Position numbers and translations under genes: made by a program. DNA of 64,000 nt from Pseudomonadota bacterium (GTDB lineage Bacteria; Pseudomonadota; Alphaproteobacteria; Micropepsales; Micropepsaceae), in the NCBI GenBank assembly GCA_016201105.1, contig JACQDN010000076.1, positions 1 through 64,000 of the forward strand, in the 5' to 3' direction. Shown in pieces: positions 7,324-15,602 of this stretch; position 1 is the first letter of the stretch, and each line of letters opens with the position of its first letter. The notes under the pieces are model-generated. The model saw nothing but the letters and a program-made list of their open reading frames with translations. It was not told where the DNA came from and ran no database searches.

Positions 7324-8274
7324 CTAGTTTCCGCGCCTTGTTCCGATGAATTCGACGATCTCCCGCAGCACCTGGCCATAGCGTCCTGCAAGTGCATGAC
7401 CGCCTGTGGGATAGATGATGGCTTTTCCGTTCGGCACATATGCGGCGATATATCTCGCGCGCGTGGCGGTGCCGAACGCGTCGTCTTCGGCGCTGATGGC
7501 AAGCACGGGGCAGGAAATCTTCTCCAGCGCATAGGGCTCGCGCGTCGCGGCCGTCTTGACGTCGAACTGCATGCCTTTGCTGCGCGCGCTGACCGGCAGG
7601 AGATGTTCCAGCACTTGGTTCACGCGCGCCTTCTCCTCGGGGGAAGCCGCGTTGATCACTTCGGCGTCGGTGCCGAGCATCATCTCAGTCATCGCGCCCG
7701 GCATGATGGGCGTCAGCTTCAACATCGCCCAGGCCACAAAGTCCGAATGGAACATCGCACCGACAAGTGGGCCGCCGTGAATGGCCGTGCCCTTCGGCAG
7801 ATAATCGGCCGGCACCAGCAGCACCAGCGCGCGGCAGCGTTCGGGATGACGAATGGCAAATTGCAGCGACGACCACGCACCGGCGGAAATCCCGACAACG
7901 ACCGTCTTGTCGATGCCGAGGGAATCGAGAAGTTGGGCATAGGCATCGGCCTGCATCGCCGTCGTCAAGCCGGCGGGCATGCTCGAGCGCAGATAGCCGA
8001 AGCGCGACGGCGCGATGAGCTTATAACCGCGCTTCGCCAGTGCGCCGGTCATGTCCAGGCCCTGATCGAAACCGCCGGCAGCGCCATGTATGGCGAGCAC
8101 CGGATCGCCTTCACCTGCAACAGCGTATTCCAGCGTGCCGAAGGAGGTCTGCATCGTCTTGCTGTGGCCGGTCAGTCGCGCACGCGCATCGGAAAGATCG
8201 CGGGCAAACAGCGCGTAGATGCCGCTGCCGGCAAGAATGAGGATGACGAGGACGACGAGAAGCGTTCGGTTCAT
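7324..8274 (-). CDS. Membrane-anchored alpha/beta hydrolase
   Basis: 316 residues from ATG 8274 (MNRTLLVVLVILILAGSGIY), whose first 20 residues form an N-terminal anchor or uncleaved signal. The hydrolase fold is clear: AIHGAAGG oxyanion region, nucleophile elbow GISAG, acid in SAEDDAF, and histidine in GGHALAG near the end. It is likely a periplasm-facing esterase or related hydrolase; the substrate is not predictable. It ends against the family A repeat. Confidence 0.82.
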   Translation of the reverse strand: MNRTLLVVLVILILAGSGIYALFARDLSDARARLTGHSKTMQTSFGTLEYAVAGEGDPVLAIHGAAGGFDQGLDMTGALAKRGYKLIAPSRFGYLRSSMPAGLTTAMQADAYAQLLDSLGIDKTVVVGISAGAWSSLQFAIRHPERCRALVLLVPADYLPKGTAIHGGPLVGAMFHSDFVAWAMLKLTPIMPGAMTEMMLGTDAEVINAASPEEKARVNQVLEHLLPVSARSKGMQFDVKTAATREPYALEKISCPVLAISAEDDAFGTATRARYIAAYVPNGKAIIYPTGGHALAGRYGQVLREIVEFIGTRRGN

Positions 8275-8406
8275 GGAGATCACCGCCGGACTGCGATGGC
8301 AACCTGGCGCGACGGCTTGCTTCGCACATTGACCGGCGTCAATGATCAACGCTTAGACAAGGGCGCCCCTCAACCCGATGCGGGAAGAAAGACAAGCCGT
8401 CAGGCG

Positions 8407-8874
8407 CTAGTGGCAGCGCTGCACGATGAAAGCGATGTTGTGATCGCCGTTTTGTGCGGTCGACGCGGTCTCGTTGCTGCCTCTTTGAATCGTGTAGGAG
8501 ATATTGCTGTCGCCTTGTTGGGTGACCGTCGCGCTATCGTTCGATCCGCTCTGCATCACGGAAGCCAGATTGCCGCTTCCCGTTTGATCGAGGCTTACAT
8601 CGTTGGCCAAGCCGCTTGTGCGACAGGCGCGCGAACCAGGCCATCCCCGCTCACCGATCCGCGCGACGCGGGTGGCAAGCCGCTCGCTGATCCGATCATA
8701 GCGGCGCTCGTTCACTTGGCGCGTATTCACGTGGCTGACGTCGCCATGCTGCCTGACGACCGTGTAGGTATAGCTGCCGGACTGGTCGACCGCCGCGGTC
8801 TGCGCCGACGCGCCGGCCGGTTGCATCGCCATAAACATCGACATCAGGAATGAGGGGGCAAGAATGCGCTTCAT
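8407..8874 (-). CDS. Curlin-like repeat protein (CsgA/CsgB type), orphan
   Basis: 155 residues with a cleavable signal peptide (MKRILAPSFLMSMFMAMQPA, AGASAQ). The C-terminal half carries three clear curlin-type repeats of about 22 residues: DQTGSGNLASVMQSGSN, VTQQGDSNISYTIQRGSN and AQNGDHNIAFIVQ, each with the Q-x-G-x-x-N spacing of amyloid-forming curli subunits. A degenerate repeat may lie near residues 30-45, and a charged segment separates the two parts. No csgG, csgE or csgF is present, so export would depend on genes elsewhere. Confidence 0.65.
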   Translation of the reverse strand: MKRILAPSFLMSMFMAMQPAGASAQTAAVDQSGSYTYTVVRQHGDVSHVNTRQVNERRYDRISERLATRVARIGERGWPGSRACRTSGLANDVSLDQTGSGNLASVMQSGSNDSATVTQQGDSNISYTIQRGSNETASTAQNGDHNIAFIVQRCH

Positions 8875-9072
8875 CGTCTTCTCCGCTCCGGGAAGGGACG
8901 AGCGCCCTTTCCGTTCGAGAATGTCTTAGGCCTGCACCCATGATCGGCGCCTGAAGAAGCTGTTCATTTCGCGTTCATGAATTGCAGTTGCGGAGGCTCA
9001 AGAAATTCGGCAACAGGGTAACGTCGTTCAGAGAACGGGGTATAGTGCTCCTGTCACCGGACTCCCAGGTCA

Positions 9073-9408
9073 CCGGACTCCAACAGCCCGGCGGAATGCC
9101 TTGGCGCGAAGAAGACGAGTATCGAGGGAAATCCCGATCCCAAGCATGTTTCCACGTCATACGCAGAACGCAACAACGGCATCATCCGCCAGCACTGCAA
9201 ACGCTATGCGCGCCTCACGCTCGCGTTTTCAAAGAAGATTGAAAACCACGTTTATGCCTTCGCCCTCCACACGATGTACCACAACTTTGTGAAAATCAGC
9301 GGCGCACACCGTATGACCCCGGCAATGGCCGCTGGCGTCGATAAGCGCCTTTGGGAGGTTTCTGATATTGTGAAGGTGGCGGAGGAATGGGAAGCGGCGA
9401 ACTCATAG
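9073..9408 (+). pseudogene. IS1-family transposase remnant (C-terminal part)
   Basis: One frame ending TAG at 9406-9408 reads SPAECLGAKK, IEGNPDPKHVSTSYAERNN, RYARLTLAFSKKIENHVYAF, FVKISGAHRMTPAMAAG and RLWEVSDIV. This is the C-terminal half of the DDE domain of IS1-type transposases (usual form ISTSYVERQNLTMR...RRFTRLTNAFSKK). There is no start codon or N-terminal part, and upstream a 13-bp block GTCACCGGACTCC is directly repeated (9053-9065, 9069-9081). It is a decayed relic. Confidence 0.75.
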
Positions 9409-9420
9409 AGGGGTACGAGG

Positions 9421-9705
9421 ATGACGGCGCGCACTGGGATTCTGATTCTGCTCGCAATAGTGTGTCTGACGACAAGCTGGATGCTTGGCTATCGCGAGGG
9501 CCAGCAGGAGGGCGCTTTTCGCTTGCTGCGTGAGGGGGCGGAGTACACCATAGACACAAAGGAGATAAAGGACGTCATGGACATGGACCGCGATCAAGTC
9601 TGCAACGAGATAAGGGACTACAAGCTCTCAATGGCTAGAGACTTGGATGAGAACACTCAGATTTGCGGCTGGCCCGACATGGATGGCCCGAAAAACTCAA
9701 ACTGA
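9421..9705 (+). CDS. Hypothetical single-pass membrane protein
   Basis: 94 residues from ATG 9421, with GAGGGG 9 nt upstream that overlaps the end of the transposase relic. Residues 6-24 (GILILLAIVCLTTSWMLGY) form one membrane segment; the rest is charged and soluble, with two cysteines (QVCNEI, ICGWPD). No family is recognised. The position right behind a transposase relic suggests it arrived with or near mobile DNA. Confidence 0.55.
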   Translation: MTARTGILILLAIVCLTTSWMLGYREGQQEGAFRLLREGAEYTIDTKEIKDVMDMDRDQVCNEIRDYKLSMARDLDENTQICGWPDMDGPKNSN

Positions 9706-9776
9706 CCCACTACCAAAATTTCACGTCCCTTGACTTTAGACTTTCAAAGTTCTTTGTTCGATCCATTCTTCGCGCC

Positions 9777-9816
9777 CGCCCTCACCGCCATCCGGCAGCG
9801 AGGGCGTTTCTTTTTG
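9777..9816 (+). terminator. Rho-independent terminator
   Basis: Stem CGCCCTC / GAGGGCG (9777-9783, 9800-9806) followed by TTTCTTTTTG. It lies after the small membrane gene and just before the hydrolase gene, so it separates their transcripts. Confidence 0.6.
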
Positions 9817-9842
9817 TCTCCACCTCACAAGGAGACTTTGCG

Positions 9843-10616
9843 ATGAACACCGCAGCGAATATCGGATTTACCCTGCACGGCACCGGGCCCGAAGGCGTGC
9901 TGGTGATGCACGACTGGATGGGCGATTCCACTATCTACGATGCGATCCTGCCCTATCTCGATAAGAGCGTCTTCGCTTATGCCTTCGTCGATCTGCGCGG
10001 TTATGGTCTGTCGCGCGATATCGCGGGCGAATACACGGTCGGCGAAATTGCGCATGATTGTCTTGCCGTGGCCGACAAACTCGGATGGCAACGCTTTCAC
10101 GTCATGGGCCATTCCATGACCGGCATGGCGACTGAGCGCATGGCGGCGGACGCGCCTTCGCGCGTCAAAAGCGCGATTGCGGTGTGTCCGGTTTCGGCGG
10201 CGGGAAATCAGATCGACGCCAACGCCAAGGCGTTCTTTGCCAGCACGACCGAGAGCGACGACGCGTTCCGCCGCCTGATCAAATTCGTCGGCCCCGGACT
10301 TTCCGATTCCTGGGCGGAAGCGAAATTGCGCTTGAACCGCAGCGCGGTGTCGCCCGCTTGCCGCTTGCGCTATCTCGCCATGCTGACGGAGACCAATTTC
10401 GTCGAGGACGTTGTCGGTCTCGAAACGCCGTTCCTGGTGGTGATCGCGCAGAAGGATCCCGGTCTCGACGAAGCGGCGATGAAGAAGACGTTCCTCGCCT
10501 GGCATCCCAATGCGGAGCTGGTGACAATTCCGAATAGCGGCCACTACCCGATGCAGGAGTGTCCGCCACATTTTGTGAGCGTGGTGGAAGGGTTTTTGAG
10601 GAAACACAAAGGTTGA
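9843..10616 (+). CDS. Alpha/beta hydrolase
   Basis: 257 residues without a signal peptide, ATG 9843 behind AAGGAG. The nucleophile elbow is GHSMTG, the acid is in IAQKDPGLDE, and the histidine is in NSGHYPMQECPPHF; the N-terminal VLVMHDWMGD corresponds to the oxyanion strand. It resembles soluble esterase or C-C hydrolase relatives. It is transcribed alone, between a terminator and a long repeat-like spacer. Confidence 0.82.
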   Translation: MNTAANIGFTLHGTGPEGVLVMHDWMGDSTIYDAILPYLDKSVFAYAFVDLRGYGLSRDIAGEYTVGEIAHDCLAVADKLGWQRFHVMGHSMTGMATERMAADAPSRVKSAIAVCPVSAAGNQIDANAKAFFASTTESDDAFRRLIKFVGPGLSDSWAEAKLRLNRSAVSPACRLRYLAMLTETNFVEDVVGLETPFLVVIAQKDPGLDEAAMKKTFLAWHPNAELVTIPNSGHYPMQECPPHFVSVVEGFLRKHKG

Positions 10617-11132
10617 AATTCCTGTCGTCCCCGGCGAGCCGCACGAAGCGCGGCGAGGGCTCATAGCGACAGCGTATGGGCGGGAACCAGGTCGTCCAAG
10701 CGGCGCGATCTATAGGGAACAGCACGAAATGCGCTGTCCTTTCCACACCGCGTTCGTTCGACCACCTGGTTCCCTTTGACGTCTTTGCGAATAGGGAAAC
10801 GGAAGCTTCGCAATACTCAGACCGCCTCTGTTTTTTTGGAGGAGAGGGATTCTTGAATGTTATTTTTATAAAGAGAGAATTCGCCCGAGAGTTCTCCATG
10901 TCTACTTCGTCCCCTCGCCATCGCCCGCACGCATCGCCGCCACAAGGTGTGGATATTGATGGGGGAATAGAGAATGACCTCTCCCTTGGAGGGAGTAAGT
11001 GATTATTGCTCTGCGTTGCGTGCAAGTCATCATCCTCACAAAGTCATGATCTCGGACCATGGCGCGAATGCGCCAAGCTGACTATCGTGCGCCCGGCCGT
11101 CCATCGCAGCGGCGCCAATCTCGGGGATCTTC
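10617..11132. other. Intergenic region with inverted repeats, no convincing gene
   Basis: 516 bp. It contains a perfect 11-bp inverted repeat, GGGAACCAGGT (near 10682) and ACCTGGTTCCC (near 10762), closing a long loop with the small palindrome ACAGCACGAAATGCGCTGT inside. Near 10974 CCTCTCCCTTGGAGGGAG followed by ATTGCTCT looks like one arm and tail of family A. Open frames here have poor coding character. The region looks like accumulated palindromic DNA. Confidence 0.5.
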
Positions 11133-12752
11133 ATGAAAAGAATTGCTCTTTCGGTCGTAGCGGCCAGCTTTGCCGCCATCATCGCATCCACGCTTTCGAG
11201 CGATGCGGAGAGTTCCAAATCGGATAGCGCGGCCAGCAGCGTCGAGGCGCCGAAGGGAAAATATTTCAAACCCGAAGAATCGCAGAGCGACGGCTCGGTC
11301 AGCGTGAACGGAAGCCGCATCGAATATCACGCGGTCGCCGGAACCCTGATCGTGCATCCCAAAGGCTGGGACGACGTGCCGGTGCCGGACAAAGCCAAAG
11401 CCGACGAACAGAATCCCGACGCCGAAGCCTCGATGTTCTACGTCGCCTATTTCAAGCGCGGCGAAATGCCGGACCGGCGTCCCATCACGTTCCTCTTCAA
11501 CGGCGGCCCCGGTTCATCCACCGTGTGGCTGCACATGGGCGCGTTCGGGCCCAAGCGGGTGGTGACGGCGGACGACAGCCACTCGGCGGCGGCGCCCTAT
11601 GATTTCATCGAAAACAATTCGAGCCTGCTGGACGCCAGCGACCTTGTGTTCATCGATGCGCCGGGCACCGGTTTCAGCCGCATCGCGGGCAAGGACAAGG
11701 AAAAAGCGTTCTACGGCGTCGATGCCGATGCGCACGCCTTCGCCGATTTCATCACCGCGTTCCTGGCCAGACACGGCCGCTGGAATTCACCGAAGTATCT
11801 GTTCGGCGAAAGCTACGGCACGACCCGCGCCGCCGCCCTGATCAATCAGCTGGAGACCGACCGTTCCGTAGACTTCAACGGCGTCATCATGCTCTCGCAG
11901 ATTCTGGCGTTCGACATGAGCGCCGACGGGCCGGAAACCAATCCCGGCGTCGATCTGCCCTATCAGCTGGCGCTGCCGACCTATGCCGCGACGGCCTGGT
12001 ATCACCACAAGCTGCCCGGCAATCCCAAAGACCTGCACGCCCTCCTGAAGGAAGTGCAGCAATACGCGATGTCGGACTATGCCTGGGCGCTGCAGGCGGG
12101 CGCCGTGCTCAACACGGCCCAGCGCAAGGCCGTCGCCGAGAAGCTGCACAAATATACCGGGCTTCCGGTCTGGTACATTTTGAAAGCCGATCTGCGGATC
12201 AATGGCGGCGAGTTCGAAAAGAATTTGCAGGACGACAGCGGCACGACGACGGGCCGCCTCGATACGCGCTTCTCCGGCCCCACCATGGATCCCTTGAGCA
12301 AGGAATCCGACTACGATCCGCAATCCGCCGCGATCAGTTCGGCCTATGTTTCTGCGTTCAACAATTACGTGCGCAAGGATTTGCATTTCGGACAGGACAA
12401 GGTGTTCAAGCCGGGAATCGACGCCTACCTGACCTGGAATTTCCTGCATCAGCCGGCGGGCGTTCCCATTCCTCTGCCCCAGGCCACCAATGTGATCCCC
12501 GATCTCTCCGCGGCGATGAAATACAATCCCAACCTAAAGGTGATGCTGAACGGCGGCTACTACGATCTCGCAACGCCGTTCTACGAAGGCATCTACGAGA
12601 TGCGGCACATGCAGATTCCGAACCGGCTGCAGGCCAACATCGAATACAAATATTACGAGTCCGGCCACATGGTCTATGCGCATGAAGAATCGCTGAAGCA
12701 GCTGCACGACAACGTGGCCGACTTCATCCGCAGAACGGACAATGTGAAGTGA
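11133..12752 (+). CDS. Exported S10-family serine carboxypeptidase
   Basis: 539 residues with an N-terminal signal peptide (KRIALSVVAASFAAIIASTL). S10 landmarks are all present: FLFNGGPGSS (oxyanion hole), FIDAPGTGFSR, the nucleophile GESYG, the acid region MLNGGYYDLATPF and the histidine ESGHMVY near the C-terminus. Length is normal for the bacterial branch. It should remove C-terminal residues from peptides in the periplasm or outside. ATG 11133 sits behind GGGGATC. It stands alone, followed by a family C repeat. Confidence 0.93.
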   Translation: MKRIALSVVAASFAAIIASTLSSDAESSKSDSAASSVEAPKGKYFKPEESQSDGSVSVNGSRIEYHAVAGTLIVHPKGWDDVPVPDKAKADEQNPDAEASMFYVAYFKRGEMPDRRPITFLFNGGPGSSTVWLHMGAFGPKRVVTADDSHSAAAPYDFIENNSSLLDASDLVFIDAPGTGFSRIAGKDKEKAFYGVDADAHAFADFITAFLARHGRWNSPKYLFGESYGTTRAAALINQLETDRSVDFNGVIMLSQILAFDMSADGPETNPGVDLPYQLALPTYAATAWYHHKLPGNPKDLHALLKEVQQYAMSDYAWALQAGAVLNTAQRKAVAEKLHKYTGLPVWYILKADLRINGGEFEKNLQDDSGTTTGRLDTRFSGPTMDPLSKESDYDPQSAAISSAYVSAFNNYVRKDLHFGQDKVFKPGIDAYLTWNFLHQPAGVPIPLPQATNVIPDLSAAMKYNPNLKVMLNGGYYDLATPFYEGIYEMRHMQIPNRLQANIEYKYYESGHMVYAHEESLKQLHDNVADFIRRTDNVK

Positions 12753-12966
12753 CGCTCGCAATCATCATTGCGAGTGTCATCCCGGCCTCGCCGCCTTCGC
12801 TAAAAGCTACGGCGCGCCTTGCGCACATATCTGCCGCGCCGAAGCGAAGCGTAGGCGGGTGCCGCGATCCATAAACACGGTGTGGAAATAAGAGACGTTT
12901 ATTCCAAACCGCGATTATGGATCCCGGCACACGCGTTGCTGAGCAACGCTTGGCCGGGATGACGAT
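12753..12966. repeat. Family C palindromic repeat
   Basis: Outer arms GTCATCCCGGC (12776) and GCCGGGATGAC (12953-12963) enclose inner arms around CCGCGATCCATAA / ATTATGGATCCCGGC. A short separate hairpin, CTCGCAAT / ATTGCGAG, precedes it at about 12755. The pattern matches the GTCATCCC-type intergenic palindromes common in alphaproteobacteria. TTTTT follows the right arm, so it may also terminate the peptidase transcript. Confidence 0.65.
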
Positions 12967-12996
12967 TTTTGAGAAAGCGGCTAGGCAGGTTCAGCA

Positions 12997-14022
12997 ATGT
13001 CCGAATCCCTCGCAGCCTACAAAGCGATCGCCAAGCTCTACAACGCGCTGATGACGGGCGTGGTGTTGACGCTGGTTACGCGCAGGAGCGCGGACGCGGC
13101 GCGGCGGTTCGTGTTCGGGCATTTTCGCAAACAGCATCTGGAAAAGTTTCTGCCGGGACTAAAGAAGCTCGGCCTCGACACGCTTCCCGATGCGGTCGCC
13201 TGCGCGCAGTACCACTATTTCTCCAATGCGCTGGGCGGAGTGAAAACCGAATATGCCGCGGAATCGGATCGCAAGGCGTGGGTGCGCTATCCGCCGCCGC
13301 GCTGGATCTGGCAGGGCACGGCGATTTGCGCGGTGCCGCGCGAAGTCAACGAAGCCATGCTGCATGGCTGGCACGGACACAACGGCGTCTCGCTGAAAAA
13401 TCCGCGGCTGGGTTTTGTCTGCACCGGACAAACAGTCGAAGGCGATCCCGGGCTCGAAGGCTATTACTATGAATACGACCGCGAGCTGCGCGAAGACGAG
13501 CGCGTGCGTTTCGCGCGGGGCGAACGCGCGCCGCGTTTCGATCCCGCGTTGGCGCCGAAACTCGATTCGCAATCCTGGCCGGAAGAACGGCTGCGCAAAG
13601 TCGAACGCTCCTACGCCATGGAATATGTGCGTTCGATGATGCCGGTGCTGCTGGACTTGTTCGGCGCGGATGAGACCAAAGCACTCGCCAGCCGCACCGC
13701 GCGGCTGATTGGGTTGCAGTTTCATGACGAGACGGCGGCAACGCTCGGCGTCGCGCGCGACGGCGGCGCGGAGAGCTTTGCGTCCTATCTCGCCGCCCTG
13801 GCGCGCGCACAAGGCGAGAGCTGCGACGTCGCAAAGAATTCAAATGGCGTCACTGTCACCCAACAAGGCTGGCGGCTGATGGACGGCATTGCGCTTTCAA
13901 GCGATGCGCCGTTCTGGGCCTGGAACGCGCTATGGGAAGGCGCTCTCGCCGCGCACAATCGCGCGCTGACGCTCAAGACCGAGCGGCGTGGCGACGCGAT
14001 CCAGTGGTGGATCGGGGAATAG
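12997..14022 (+). CDS. Hypothetical protein
   Basis: 341 residues from ATG 12997, no signal peptide and no clear membrane segment. Conspicuous blocks are YPPPRWIWQGTAICAVP, MLHGWHGHNGVSLKNPRLGF and YYYEYDRELREDERVRF, which look like a conserved enzyme or ligand-binding core, and a C-terminal part with FWAWNALWEGALA. No family could be assigned with confidence. It is followed by a family A repeat and is probably monocistronic. Confidence 0.7.
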   Translation: MSESLAAYKAIAKLYNALMTGVVLTLVTRRSADAARRFVFGHFRKQHLEKFLPGLKKLGLDTLPDAVACAQYHYFSNALGGVKTEYAAESDRKAWVRYPPPRWIWQGTAICAVPREVNEAMLHGWHGHNGVSLKNPRLGFVCTGQTVEGDPGLEGYYYEYDRELREDERVRFARGERAPRFDPALAPKLDSQSWPEERLRKVERSYAMEYVRSMMPVLLDLFGADETKALASRTARLIGLQFHDETAATLGVARDGGAESFASYLAALARAQGESCDVAKNSNGVTVTQQGWRLMDGIALSSDAPFWAWNALWEGALAAHNRALTLKTERRGDAIQWWIGE

Positions 14023-14033
14023 GGAAATGTCTT

Positions 14034-14206
14034 CCTCCCCCCGCCATTTGCGGGGGAGGTGCCGAGCGTAGCGAGGCGGAGGGGGTGGCGACAGCGGAGA
14101 AAATAGGTCGCAATTACAATCAATTGTCTAATTCCTCGCCACCCCCTCCGTCTCGCGCTGCGCGCGAGCCACCTCCCCCGCAAACGGCGGGGAGGAAGAA
14201 ATCAGC
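14034..14206. repeat. Family A palindromic repeat, copy 3 (variant)
   Basis: Arms CCTCCCCCCGCCATTTGCGG on the left and CACCTCCCCCGCAAACGG on the right enclose GAGCGTAGCGAGGCGGAG and CTCCGTCTCGCGCTGCGCGC, which pair with each other. The overall plan is that of family A, with the inner AAATTTGC block replaced. It lies just 3' of the hypothetical gene. Confidence 0.65.
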
Positions 14207-14314
14207 GCGCTGACGCAAGTTTCATTAAATTTCTGTAGTCGGGGAACTCGTGACGCATTTCTCGCGCTACCCTGCTCAAGCGGCATTGTGCCGTTGTCAC
14301 TTCAGGGGGTTCTT

Positions 14315-14566
14315 ATGCAGTCTAAATTGAAAGTCGGTCTTACCATCGGTGCGTTAGGCGTTGCACTGCTGTCGGGCGTTTTCATGGGTGAAGCCCTGGC
14401 GCGTCAGCGGCATATGCAAGCCGCCGTCGGATATCTCCAGGAAGCGCGCGATGAATTGCAGGACGCGCGCCACAACAAAGGCGGCCATCGCGTGGAAGCG
14501 TTGCGGCTGACCAATGCGGCGATCGCCGAAACACGCGCCGGCATGGATTCCGCAGAAGACTGGTAA
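14315..14566 (+). CDS. Small exported helical protein with KGGHR motif
   Basis: 83 residues from ATG 14315 behind AGGGGG. The N-terminal signal or anchor is VGLTIGALGVALLSGVFMGE. The mature part is predicted helical, with YLQEARDELQDARHNKGGHR and ALRLTNAAIAETRAGM. Small periplasmic proteins with an A-x-L-x-x-A...KGGHR...A-I-x-E-x-x-A-G pattern are common in proteobacteria and uncharacterised. A strong terminator follows 20 bp downstream. Confidence 0.7.
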   Translation: MQSKLKVGLTIGALGVALLSGVFMGEALARQRHMQAAVGYLQEARDELQDARHNKGGHRVEALRLTNAAIAETRAGMDSAEDW

Positions 14567-14578
14567 GCTCGCGTTTGC

Positions 14579-15067
14579 TTAAACAGAACTCGCCGCGCTC
14601 CACAGCGCGGCGAGTTTTTCTACGCCCGCGCGATCGTCTTCATCGAAGCGGTTGAGCAGCGGACTGTCGAGATCCAGCACGCCGACGACTTTTCCGTTCT
14701 GGCGCAATGGCACCACGAGCTCTGAACGCGAGGCGGAATCGCACGGGATGTGTCCGGGAAATGCATCCACGTCCGCAACGACGATCGATTCCTTGCGCGC
14801 GACCGCTGTGCCGCACACGCCTTTGCCGATGGCGATGCGCACGCAAGCAGGCTTGCCGTGAAACGGGCCGAGCACCAATTCTCCGCTTTTCAGAAAATAG
14901 AATCCCGACCAGTTCAAATCCGGCAGCGCGAACCAGATCAGCGACGCCAAATTCGCCGCGTTGGCGATGGCGTCGCGTTCGCTTGCGAACAGGCCCTCGG
15001 CCTGTTGCGCAAGCTCGCGATAGATCTCGCTCTTGGTTCCCGTTGGTTTTGCGGCGGCAAAGGTCAT
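14579..15067 (-). CDS. msrC: Free methionine-(R)-sulfoxide reductase (GAF domain)
   Basis: 162 residues from ATG 15067, which overlaps the stop of msrB (ATGA). It reduces free Met-R-sulfoxide in the cytoplasm. The GAF domain carries the three family cysteines at C75, C85 and C109 ([15 protein letters not shown] and [12 protein letters not shown]), with the same 10 and 24 residue spacing as E. coli fRMsr C84/C94/C118. Coupled to msrB, it makes a repair unit for both free and protein-bound R-sulfoxide. Confidence 0.92.
   Translation of the reverse strand: MTFAAAKPTGTKSEIYRELAQQAEGLFASERDAIANAANLASLIWFALPDLNWSGFYFLKSGELVLGPFHGKPACVRIAIGKGVCGTAVARKESIVVADVDAFPGHIPCDSASRSELVVPLRQNGKVVGVLDLDSPLLNRFDEDDRAGVEKLAALWSAASSV
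14587..14620 (+). terminator. Strong rho-independent terminator
   Basis: A perfect 13-bp stem AACTCGCCGCGCT / AGCGCGGCGAGTT with a 4-nt loop and a following TTTTTCT. It terminates the small exported-protein gene. It overlaps the last codons of the convergent msrC, so the same bases encode that protein's C-terminus. Confidence 0.85.
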
Positions 15068-15510
15068 TTGTTCTTGGCTTCGACTTTTTGGGGCTCGAAT
15101 TTCAGTGCGGCACCGTTCATGCAATAGCGCAGTCCCGTCGGCTGCGGACCATCCGGAAAGACATGCCCCAAATGTCCGCCGCACTTGGCGCAGTGCACTT
15201 CCGTGCGCGCCATCAGATGGCTGCGGTCTGTCGTGGTCCCCACCGCTCCTTCCTTCGGCGCATAGAAGCTCGGCCATCCCGAACCGCTTTCATACTTGGT
15301 CTTGGAATCGAACAAGGGTTCGCCGCAACCGGCACAAAAAAATTCGCCCTCGCGCTTTTCGCTGTTGAGGGGGCTGGTGCCGGCGCGCTCGGTGCCGTGC
15401 TGGCGCAGCACGCGATAGGCTTCCGGGGAAAGCTCGCGCTGCCAATCTTGATCGATCTTTTTGGCTTGATCGGCCTTTTGGGCGACATTCCTCTTGTGAT
15501 CGTCGGTCAT
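15064..15510 (-). CDS. msrB: Peptide-methionine (R)-S-oxide reductase
   Basis: 148 residues from ATG 15510. The catalytic cysteine is C130 in [11 protein letters not shown]; the four structural zinc cysteines are C59/C62 and C107/C110. [11 protein letters not shown] and [10 protein letters not shown] are the usual substrate-site blocks. It repairs R-sulfoxide in proteins using thioredoxin. The longer open frame upstream was not used because the family starts near the chosen methionine. Translationally coupled to msrC. Confidence 0.95.
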   Translation of the reverse strand: MTDDHKRNVAQKADQAKKIDQDWQRELSPEAYRVLRQHGTERAGTSPLNSEKREGEFFCAGCGEPLFDSKTKYESGSGWPSFYAPKEGAVGTTTDRSHLMARTEVHCAKCGGHLGHVFPDGPQPTGLRYCMNGAALKFEPQKVEAKNK

Positions 15511-15602
15511 CTGTTTCTCCGCATTGGCTTCATGCGTCCTTCGCCCCGGAGCGCCTGATTGTAACACTTCATCTGAGCACGATTCGATCAAGATCGATCG
15601 GA

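Noticed and set aside
10676-11002. 108-residue frame in the spacer before the S10 peptidase gene
   Set aside because: It runs through inverted repeats, has no ribosome site, and shows no protein-like conservation pattern.
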